From Leptodactylus fallax (lineage: Eukaryota > Chordata > Amphibia > Anura > Leptodactylidae): 64,000 bases of DNA. Shown piece after piece: positions 1-7,919 of the stretch. The stretch lies in NCBI GenBank assembly GCA_947044405.1, contig CAMRHE010000353.1:868001-932000 (forward strand), given 5' to 3'. The notes below the pieces were generated by a model that ran no database searches, was not told the DNA's origin, and saw nothing but the letters and a program-made list of their open reading frames with translations. The number at the start of each line of letters is the position of its first letter. The stretch's first letter is position 1. A program made the translations under genes and the position numbers.

Positions 1-99
1 CTGGACTGCCATACTGGATTTCAGCACTCTTATAAACTGAAACATTTTTAAACTACTCATGCCCCATGCAGCAAAACGCATGGCTGCTGCTCGAGCTAA

Positions 100-660
100 T
101 GAAAACTCTCAGCAGACCCAAGCCCATCTCCAATCTGAAAAGGTATGTCACAGACAACAGTGAGCTGCTGAAACAATCTAGCAGACCCAAGCCCATCTCC
201 AATCTGACAAGGCATTGTCAGCCACATGCACACAGCTGCACTCCATGTTTCCATAACAACTCAGCCATTTTTCTTCACTGCTGTGGGTCAGATTTAAAGG
301 GGCAGGGCGCTGTGAATGACACTGTTACACAAGGTCACATACACACAGCTTTACTCCAGGTTTTCCATAACAACCGATCGCAGGTCTTTCACTGATATCC
401 AAACTGAGATACACATGATCACATGACGCTTATGGACCAATGGAAAATTGCAGGTTCTTCAGTCTTGAAATACACACAGCTTTAAACCAGGTTTCAATAG
501 CAACCAAGCTATTTATGACCTGTATGAGTCAATAGCAGTTCGCAGGTCCTTAAATATTCAGTCATATGACGTGCATCAGCCAATATAAGTTGACATTTCA
601 TTTACCAGGTTTCCATAGCAACACAGCCATAAATAGACTATACCTATACTGGAGAGCCAT
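100..660. repeat. Degenerate minisatellite-like tandem repeat
   Basis: A 28-base block starting AGCAGACCCAAGCCC occurs at about 112 and again at about 180. After it, a motif like TTTCCATAACAAC recurs near 248, 361, 491 and 609, usually preceded by ACACAGCT and CAGG. The spacing of about 113-130 bp suggests a diverged tandem array. I do not recognise the family, and no coding region is supported here. Confidence 0.55.
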
Positions 661-930
661 ACTGGATGTCAAGTGCAAAACTGGCCAATTCTTGAGGGGC
701 CACTACACAAACAAAAAATGAAATATACCCATGCAGAGTCGGATCCTTCTGCTAGTATATATATATTGTTACAAATTATCTAGAGTCAGTAAATTTTTTT
801 TTTACTGCAGTCTTTTTGTGCACATCCTTCCGCCACTGAGTGCTGGTCAGCGACATACTGTACGTTACTGACCAAATCTGTGCTCAATTTTTTTTTTTTT
901 AGCGCTTTTTTTTCTAATAGTAGTTAGAAG

Positions 931-1008
931 TTTCTCTCTCTCTCTCTATATGGTTAAATTTTAGGTCCTTTTTTATTTTGACATCTTTACATACTGTATA
1001 TATCTATA

Positions 1009-1091
<83 letters not shown>
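931..1091. repeat. Simple repeats: (CT)n then (TA)n/(TG)n
   Basis: A short CT run lies at 931-948. A long TA microsatellite with an internal TG block runs from 997 to 1091. Minus-strand translation gives only Tyr/Ile repeats, so this is not a gene. Confidence 0.9.
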
Positions 1092-1611
1092 TATACAAAT
1101 ATATACATAGTGTGGGTGATGTTAGCTTGTGTCCTTGTCTCATAAGAGACCTCATCCCCTCCTTGGAAGTCTTAATGAGATGCAGCTCCTATTGGGTCTT
1201 ATCCAATAACCATATGCCACAACTGTTACAACTTTAGAACCAATCATGTTATGCTAATTATACTAGTCCCACCTGTTCTCTGACTACACTGTATTTAAAC
1301 TACCTGTTTCCCTCCATTAAATTAGAACTTACTTGATACATCAGCTGTGTGTGTGTGATTTCTCCAGATCTGCTCTTTGATCTGTAATTTGGATCTCTAC
1401 AACATACTGAGGGACACCTTTGATTCCATAACACTATGTTTTCTGATTTTGGAAACACCCTACATGTGGCCCTAATCTTTTGCCTGGAAATAGGACAGGG
1501 TTCAGAAGTGAAAGAGCACCATGCATATTTGAAGACTAATTTTGTTATTTACACTGCATCAGCGAGCAGTTGGAGAGGCCCTGAGATAAAATTAAAAACA
1601 AACCCCCAAAA
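1092..1611. other. Unassigned stretch, no gene seen
   Basis: Unique-looking sequence. The part at about 1140-1430 has some LTR flavour (a TATTTAAA-like box near 1290 and a TTAAATTAG stretch near 1316), but there are no paired ends or target duplication, so I do not call it. Confidence 0.3.
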
Positions 1612-1833
1612 TACCGTGTTTCTCCAAAAATAAGACCTACCCCGAAAATAAGCCCGAGCTAGATTTTCCTGTTTTGTTCGGGTAGGCTTGAAATAAGCCT
1701 AGCTAATTTAGCCCCCTCCCGACATCTGCCGTGCGATTACAGCGGATGCCGGATCCTTAAAGATGGCGGCCGCTCTGCTGCAGAGCTGATACCATAGTTG
1801 CCGTACCGGGTCTCCGCGGAGACCTAGAGTTAA

Positions 1834-2308
1834 AGGGGTATTCCCACGTACATAACCATTTTTAAATTTGTAGATAATTAAGTTAAACATTTTTGCAAAT
1901 ATAAGTCATTAAACATTTTGCAGAGTTTTAAAGATTTTCTCTAAATATCTTGTGGTCACGAGTTGTTGTCTTGATCAGTTGCAGGATCTTTCTAAGGTCA
2001 GAAAATCAGCCATGATTTGCCTTATTGTGGCTGGGATATCTTCTGATACATGTAGTGTCCCTGCCTGATAACCCAGCTACAATAATCAAATCATGGCTGG
2101 GTTCCTGGCAAGTCCCAGACCACAGAAAGTTTCTGCATTTGTGGTCGTATCCATTGGCAACCGATCAAGACAACAGACTGTCAGCACTAAGATAGTTAGA
2201 GAAAATCTTTAAAACTCTGCTGAATTTTTAACTACTTATATTTGCAAAAATCTTTAACTTTGCATTATCTACAAATGTAAATATGATTATGTACATGGGA
2301 ATACCCCT
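1834..2308. mobile_element. TTAA-flanked hairpin MITE
   Basis: Inserted in the TA element. The ends are AGGGGTATTCCCA and TGGGAATACCCCT, with TTAA at 1830-1833 and 2309-2312. Copy 2 of the host element reads straight through this point (GAGTTAATGCCC near 54231), proving the insertion. Internally it is a long inverted repeat, for example the GCAGAGTTTTAAAGATTTTC block near 1920 against its complement near 2205. The TTAA target and AGG-type end resemble frog T2/Kolobok-like MITEs; a piggyBac-mobilised MITE is the alternative. Confidence 0.85.
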
Positions 2309-2705
2309 TTAATGCCCGCGATCAGTGTCTACCCTGATCACGGGCATTGTTCAGCGTCACCCCCCTCCTTCCCACCAAAGTAGCACAACCCGGAGTTATT
2401 GCCCGCGATCAGAGTGGACTCTGACCGCGGGCATTGCTAAGTGTGACCTCCTCCCCTCCCGCAGTCCCCAGGGCCAGTCCCAACTGCCTATAGCTACAGT
2501 CCCTAAAGCCCCCCCCCCCCCAAAGCAGAGCAACTATCCCTGGGTCCGGTCCCCACCGGCCCCGTACGTTTCACGTTGCAGATCGGCTCCCGCGCGGCGA
2601 GATCGCAGGAGCCGACCTGTTCCTTTGCCAGCCGGGAGCCTTATGAAGACTCCCAGGCCTGTCATAGGAATATTACTATTGAGGTCCAGCCTCAATAGTA
2701 ATGTA

Positions 2706-4272
2706 CAGTCATGGCCAAAAGTTTTGAGAATGATACAAATATTAATTTTTACAAAGTCTACTGCTTCAGTTTTTCTAATGGCAATTTGCATATACTCCAG
2801 AATGTTATAAAGAGTGATCAGCTTAACAGCAATTACTTGCAAAGTCAATATTTGCCTAGAAAATGAACTTTATCCCCCAAAACACATTTCAACATCATTG
2901 CAGCCCTGCCTTAAAAGGACCACCTAACATCGTTTCAGTGATTGCTCCATTAACACAGGTGTGGGTGTTGATGAGGACAGGGCTGGAGATCAATCTGTCA
3001 TGATTAAGTAAGAATGACACCACTGGACACTTTAAAAGGAGGCTGGTGCTTGCCATCATTGTTTCTCTTCTGTTAACCATGGTTATCTCTAAAGAAACAC
3101 GTGCAGTCATCATTGCACTGCACAAAAATGGCCTAACTGGGAAGAGTATTGCAGCTAGAAAGATTGTACCTCAGTCAACAATCTATCGCATCATCAAGAA
3201 CTTCAAGGAGAGAGGTTCCATTGGTGCCAAAAAGGCTCCAGGGCGCCCAAGAAAGACCAGCAAGAGGCAGGACCGTCTCTTAAAAGTGTTTCAGCTGCGG
3301 GATCGGGCTACCAGCAGTGCAGAGCTTGCTGAGGAATGGCAGCAGGCAGGTGTGAGTGCATCTGCACGCACTGTGAGGCGGAGACTCTTGGAGCAAGGCC
3401 TGGTCTCAAGGAGGGCAGCAAAGAAGCCACTTCTCTCCAGAAAAAACATCAGGGACAGACTGATATTCTGCAAAAGGTACAGGGAGTGGACTGCTGAGGA
3501 CTGGGGTAAAGTCATTTTCTCTGATGAATCCCCTTTTTGATTGTTTGGAACATCTGGAAAACAGCTTATTCGGAGAAGAAGAGGTGAGCGCTACCACCAG
3601 TCTTGTCTCATGCCAACTGTAAAGCATCCTGAAACCATTCATGTGTGGGGTTGCTTCTCAGCCAAGGGAATCGGCTCTCTCACAGTCTTGCCTAAAAACA
3701 CAGCCATGAATAAAGAATGGTACCAGAATGTCCTCCAAGAGCAACTTCTCCCAACCGTCCAAGAGCAGTTTGGCGCTCAACAATGCCTTTTCCAGCATGA
3801 TGGAGCACCTTGCCATAAAGCAAAGGTGATAACTAAATGGCTCAGGGAACAAAACATAGAGATTTTGGGTCCATGGCCTGGAAACTCCCCAGATCTTAAT
3901 CCCATTGAGAACTTGTGGTCAATCATCAAGAGACGGGTGGACAAACAAAAACCAACAAATTCAGACAAAATTAAAGCATTGATTCTGCAAGAATGGACTG
4001 CTATCAGTCAGGATTTGGTCCAGAAGTTGATTGAGCGCATGCCAGGGAGAATTGCAGAGGTCCTGAAGAAGAAGGGTCAACACTGCAAATATTGACTTGC
4101 TGCATTAACTCATTCTAACTGTCAATATAAGCTTCTGTTACTCATAATATGAATGCAATTATATTTCTGTATGTGATAAAAACATCTGACAAACACACAT
4201 AAAAACCAGAGGGCAGCAGATCATGTGAAAATATAATATTTGTGTCATTCTCAAAACTTTTGGCCATGACTG
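2706..4272 (+). mobile_element. Full-length Tc1-like transposon (DD35E type, Traveler-like)
   Basis: It begins CAGTCATGGCCAAAAGTTTT and ends with the complement, flanked by TA (2704-2705, 4273-4274). The empty site in the second TA-element copy (AATAGTAATGTAGATAAT near 54696) shows exactly one TA. Length 1567 bp is normal for Tc1. It carries one transposase gene with a single nonsense codon, so it is structurally complete but not autonomous as read. Confidence 0.93.
3079..4095 (+). pseudogene. Tc1 transposase, one in-frame stop
   Basis: Cut-and-paste transposase of the Tc1/mariner superfamily, 338 codons, which is the usual family length. The start at 3079 (MVISKETR) is chosen because it opens the first helix-turn-helix domain. 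A GRPRK motif follows, then the catalytic domain. Visible catalytic residues are Asp149 in FSDESPF, Asp241 in QHDGAPCH and Glu277 in NPIENLW. Thirty-five residues separate the second and third, rather than the usual 34 of Tc1. The only visible break is TGA at 3538-3540, replacing what is normally Cys just after SDESPF; the frame is otherwise open to 4095. DD35E spacing is the hallmark of the Traveler family described from vertebrates; assignment by spacing alone is tentative. Confidence 0.9.
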
Positions 4273-4760
4273 TAGATAATCTCCCATAGACTGCAATACG
4301 TTGTATTGCAGTCTATGGGATGATTGCAGGTTCAAGCCCTTTAAGAGGGGTTAATAGTAAAAGGAGAAAAAAAAAAAAAGTAAAAAAATATTAAAAACAA
4401 AACAATAAAAGTTCAAGCCCCCCTTCCCCCCACTTTCACTAGAATACATATAAAACTATAATATTACTGTGAAACACATACACATTAGGAATCCCTGTGT
4501 CTGAAAACGCCGCTCTACAAACTTATAAAAATATTTTACCTCTATGGTGAATGCCGTAGCGGAAAAAAAAAAAAATCTAAAGTGCCGAACTGCTGTTTTT
4601 TCGCTGTTTCACCTCTGATAAAAGTTGAAATAAAAAGCGATCAAATGTGTGATTGTTGTTCATGGAAAAAATTAAGACCTAACCCGAAAATAAGCCCTAG
4701 CCTTTTTTTCGGAGAAAAAAATAATATAAGACCCTGTCTTATTTTTGGAGAAACACAGTA

Positions 4761-5160
4761 TAACCCCATTTTACAAACTACACCCCTCAAGAAATTATAG
4801 GGGTATAATGAGGGGTATAATAAGTATTTTGAGATCAAGAGTGCTTTCCAAAAATTAATATGCAAAGTAAAATTTAAATTTTTAAAGAAACATGCCATTT
4901 TAGTGCCCAATTAATTTAAAAAAGACACACGTCTAAAATTTTAATTGGGTTATACCGGGTACAAAAAAGTTGTTTATGTGGGAGTAAACTTCTGTTTGAG
5001 TGCACAGCAGGGAAGGAGTTCTACACTTTTTAGCTGCTAGAATGTAGATTTAGAGAGATTAGTTTTTGGATGTCAAAAGGCTCTTTTGCAGAGACTTGTG
5101 GTATCAGTAAAGTGGAATTTCCCATGCAGTGACCCCATTTTCTAAACTATGTATATAGCA
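4761..5160. repeat. Fragment of high-copy repeat family A
   Basis: Contains phrases that recur around 40.7-42.1 kb and 55.9-59.2 kb, such as ACTACACCCCTCAAG, AAATTTTTAAAGAAA.ATGCCATTT and GTGACCCCATTTT. I know this wording as a very common interspersed sequence in frog genomes, but cannot give its class. It abuts the end of the split piggyBac gene. Confidence 0.6.
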
Positions 5161-5181
5161 GGCATTTTTAACACGAACAAT

Positions 5182-5352
5182 TTAAAAGTGTGGCTCCGTG
5201 TGGAAGATTTTAAAGCAATCACTGATACACAAGCCTGGCTGAGATGGGCAATCCGGACAATAATAGTGGGTATCACGCCTCATTCCTCTCTTTCTACATA
5301 CACGGCATCTTCTCTGAGGATTCTTTCTAGACTCTGTTGAGGGAATTGGTGC
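5182..5352 (-). pseudogene. piggyBac transposase, C-terminal exon-like piece (cysteine-rich domain)
   Basis: On the minus strand this encodes the last ~57 residues of a piggyBac transposase: a cysteine-rich zinc-binding domain with RRCRVCRKRG, THYYCPDC, GLCISDCF and IFHTEPHF before a TAA stop. In piggyBac proteins this domain binds the terminal repeats. The rest of the gene is at 12254-13854 on the same strand. The protein reads cleanly from EGHFI (12256 side) to APIP (5350 side) if the intervening L2 plus gypsy block is removed, so this is a single gene split by a later insertion, not a separate gene. Confidence 0.88.
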
Positions 5353-5354
5353 AA

Positions 5355-5880
5355 TAATGACGATGATGACAGGGAGTACAGAGAACTGAACCGGGATTTT
5401 GTGGACTGGTGCCACCGGAACCACCTGAAGATTAACGCGGGGAAGACCAAGGAGATGGTGGTGGACTTCCGTAATGGCAGATGCCCTCCTAAACCAGTGG
5501 ACATCCTGGAGACGGGCATCGAGATTGTGAACACCTATAAGTACCTGGGTTTGCTCCTTATTAACAAGCTGGACTGGGCAGATCATATGGAGGCCCTGTA
5601 CAGGAAGGGCCACAGCAGGCTCTACCTGCTTAGGAAGCTGAGATCCTTTGGAATCCGGAGGGGCACTTCTTAGGACTTTCTTCAACTCAGTAGTGGCATC
5701 AGCCATCTTCTTTGGAGTGGCCTGCTGGGGGAGCAGTATATCAACCAGGGACAGAAATAAACTTGACAAGCTGATTAGAAGGGCCAGCTCTGTCCTGGGG
5801 AGCCCCCTGGACCCAGTGCAGGTGGTGGGTGACAAAAGGATACTGTCCGTGGTGGGCCCCATGGAGAAGAAAAAGCCCCA
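5355..5880 (+). pseudogene. L2/CR1-group reverse transcriptase, C-terminal fragment
   Basis: Translates with one frame change near 5660 into the conserved tail of fish/amphibian L2-type ORF2: DFVDWCHRNHLKINAGKT, then NTYKYLGLLLINKLDW, LYLLRKLRSFG, then VACWGSSIS and IRRASSVLGSPLDPVQVV. These follow the catalytic FADD region, which is absent, so the copy is strongly 5'-truncated, as is usual for LINEs. The reading frame is cut by the poly-G block and the gypsy LTR. Placement in L2 rather than CR1/Rex1 rests on wording and on the 3' tail at 12.2 kb. Confidence 0.75.
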
Positions 5881-5886
5881 CCCCGG

Positions 5887-5917
5887 GCGGGGGGGGGTGG
5901 GGGGGGGGGGGGGGGGG
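5887..5917. other. Poly-G block abutting the 5' LTR
   Basis: Thirty or so near-uninterrupted G residues separate the L2 coding fragment from the first base of the LTR. Biological inserts rarely look like this, and similar blocks occur at 11.56-12.0 kb and 49.3 kb. Probably a base-calling or gap-filling artefact that hides the target-site duplication of the gypsy element. Confidence 0.7.
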
Positions 5918-6462
5918 TGTGAAGAGGTAAAATGTTTTGTTTTATGTTTATAATTGATTTCCTGTTTTGTAACCTTAGTTTTGGTACATAAGATGCCAGG
6001 TCTGGTAAAGCCTCTGTGTGAATGTTCTTACTGCTTCTTATTTCTTTCTTTCCTCATTAGGCTGGCCACCTAATGCTCTATTTTCTACTCTTTCTGGTCT
6101 TGCCATCTGGAAACAATGTACCAAAACTAAGGAAATACTCACAATTTGTGTTTCATAAAGAAGTATTTTCATTTACTTACCTGCAGTAGTGGAGCTGTAG
6201 TAGGGTGTGTCTGCCCTGGCCTTATAAGAGGCAAGTCTGCATCAACTCCAGTGTTTTATAGAGAAAACTGCATAGGATTATGGGAAATGTCTATGCTATA
6301 AAAGGACTCCATTACCCAGCAAGCTCGGTAGTTGGTGGAGTTGACACAAGGATTTCTTAGTACACGTTTTGGATATGTTCTGATGAAATAATTAGAATAA
6401 ACTCCTTTGGATTTCTTTTCAATCAAGGTCTGATTGTTTTTTGGAAGATCCCATACTTCACA
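5918..6462 (+). repeat. 5' LTR of the Gmr1-like element
   Basis: Begins TGTGAAGAGG and ends ACTTCACA, giving the usual TG...CA ends with a 7-bp inverted repeat. 545 bp. It contains a TATAAAAGGA box at about 6297, a likely promoter, and AATAAA-like sequence downstream (AGAATAAACTC near 6395). The 3' copy is at 10891-11433. Confidence 0.93.
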
Positions 6463-6464
6463 TA

Positions 6465-6482
6465 TGGTGTCAGAAACGGGAT
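6465..6482 (+). promoter_or_regulatory. Primer-binding site, tRNA-Leu type
   Basis: TGGTGTCAGAAACGGGAT starts two bases after the LTR. It matches the 3' end of vertebrate tRNA-Leu (complement of ...CCCACTTCTGACACCA) at about 16 of 18 positions. This would prime minus-strand DNA synthesis. Confidence 0.82.
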
Positions 6483-6533
6483 GATTTTTGGAGTATCGCT
6501 CCAAGTACTCCAGTATAAAGAAACCAGGGAGTT

Positions 6534-7919
6534 ATGTACAAGACACGTTCCTGGCGCATTACAAAAAAAACAACTGTATCTGCAAAGCAAACTGCTGCAA
6601 GCAAGCTGGTGAAAATGGAAAGTCAAAGTGCCAGACCCAGTGCACAGATAGAGGAGGAGGAGGCAGAAGTGCAAGGAGCCACAGCTGCTCCAATAACTCC
6701 AAGTGTTGCTGGACCTTCTGAAACGACTTTACCTGAGAGCATTGCTGACCTTATGAAATGGTTAACTGTGCAGCAGATTGAAGCAGAAAAAAGGCAAATA
6801 GAGGAAGCCAGGAGAAATTGCGAGGAATTGCAACGTCAGGATGAACGCTGGAGGGAACTGTTCCAAACCCTGAGACCGCCTGTTGCTATGTCTCCTTGGA
6901 AAGACCCTCGCATGACAAAACTTTCTCCACAGGATGATATTGAGGCATATTTAACCACATTTGAAAGAACTGCACACACTTGTCAGTGGCCTGAGGAACA
7001 GTGGGTGGTAAGACTGGCACCATATCTTACTGGACAAGCCCAACTGGCATATAGCCACATGAACATAAACGATGCAAATAACTATGACTTGGTTAAAGAG
7101 ACTATTCTAAGGCGATATGACATCAGTGAGGAAACCTACAGGCAGAGGTTCAGAGAATTGAAGTACTGCTACACTGATGGTCCAAGAGAAGTCTTTACTC
7201 GCCTGCAAGACTTATATGTGAAATGGATGAAACCAGACACAAAGACAACTAAACAGATCAGTGAAATGATCATCCTTGAACAGTTTCTACAAATTCTTCC
7301 AGCTGATGTTCATGCCTGGGTTAAAAAACATCGGCCCAAAAATGCTGACAAAGCAATTTCTTTGGCGGAAAACTTTCTCCTAGCAAAAAGAGACCTAAGC
7401 AGGTCTGCAACAGGCCCATCCAAACCATTCAGAATTATCTCTGGAGGGAGAGGTCAAGAAGCCAGAATTCCATTAAAAACCATCACAAGTGAAAAAAAGT
7501 GCTATATTTGTCAAGAGAAGGGACACATAGCTAAATTTTGCCCAAGGAAAAGCACTAAAGGCCCAACGTCTGGATCGTTTTGTGCTTGCAGTGACTTTGT
7601 GCTGCCAATCCAAATTAATGGACAGACTGTGGATGCTTTGCTGGATTCTGGCAGTAAACTAAGTTTGGTAAAGGGGGACCTAATAACTGAGAAGATGGAC
7701 TTTCCCAAAGTGCCAATTACTTGTGTTCATGGAGATACAAAAAATTACTCCACATCAAATATTGAACTTCAGTTGGATGAGAAATGTTTTACCATGCTGT
7801 TGTTCAGCAGTTGTTGTTCCGGAACTACAAGTACCAGTGATCCTTGGAAGAACTACTCCTGGATTCAAAGATTTGCTAATGGGGGAAAGCCAGTTGTCTG
7901 CTGTGACTACCCGAGCTAA
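6534..7919 (+). CDS. gag: Gag-protease polyprotein of the Gmr1-like element
   Basis: Structural protein that would form the virus-like particle. The ATG at 6534 opens the frame; the ATG at 6615 (MESQSARPS) is an equally likely start because related proteins begin just before an acidic stretch. Visible parts after the start: an acidic and charged helical segment (about residues 40-110), a capsid region with QAQLAYSHM and ETYRQRFRELKY that resembles the SCAN domain (about 170-270), a CCHC zinc knuckle CYICQEKGHIAKFC, and an aspartic protease start with ALLDSGS. The protease is completed in the +1 frame: its typical VPELQVPVILGR segment lies in the pol frame after about 7800. So either a +1 frameshift joins gag-protease to pol or a one-base indel has split one original ORF. 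The last ~35 residues of this frame are probably not native protein. Confidence 0.88.
   Translation: MYKTRSWRITKKTTVSAKQTAASKLVKMESQSARPSAQIEEEEAEVQGATAAPITPSVAGPSETTLPESIADLMKWLTVQQIEAEKRQIEEARRNCEELQRQDERWRELFQTLRPPVAMSPWKDPRMTKLSPQDDIEAYLTTFERTAHTCQWPEEQWVVRLAPYLTGQAQLAYSHMNINDANNYDLVKETILRRYDISEETYRQRFRELKYCYTDGPREVFTRLQDLYVKWMKPDTKTTKQISEMIILEQFLQILPADVHAWVKKHRPKNADKAISLAENFLLAKRDLSRSATGPSKPFRIISGGRGQEARIPLKTITSEKKCYICQEKGHIAKFCPRKSTKGPTSGSFCACSDFVLPIQINGQTVDALLDSGSKLSLVKGDLITEKMDFPKVPITCVHGDTKNYSTSNIELQLDEKCFTMLLFSSCCSGTTSTSDPWKNYSWIQRFANGGKPVVCCDYPS

Larger units (their letters stand above)
1614..4758. mobile_element. Non-autonomous TA-flanked DNA transposon, copy 1, carrying two nested insertions
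   Basis: The terminal inverted repeats read CCGTGTTTCTCCAAAAATAA at 1614 and its near complement ending at 4758, with TA on both sides (1612-1613, 4759-4760). A second copy at 53994-55194 has the same ends and internal sequence. Removing the two nested elements (1834-2308 and 2706-4272) leaves about 1.1 kb, close to the 1.2 kb of copy 2. The TA duplication is confirmed for copy 2 by an empty site in the opposite Penelope arm. TA targets suggest the Tc1/mariner/IS630 superfamily for mobilisation (inference). No transposase of its own is visible. Confidence 0.85.

Noticed and set aside
973..1155. Minus-strand Tyr/Ile-rich frame
   Set aside because: TA microsatellite.
2325..2848. Frames inside the TA element on both strands
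   Set aside because: Non-coding GC-rich interior; copy 2 does not preserve them.
5353..5862. 226-residue minus-strand frame extending upstream of the piggyBac C-terminus
   Set aside because: Only the final ~57 residues match piggyBac; the rest is antisense of the L2 reverse transcriptase.
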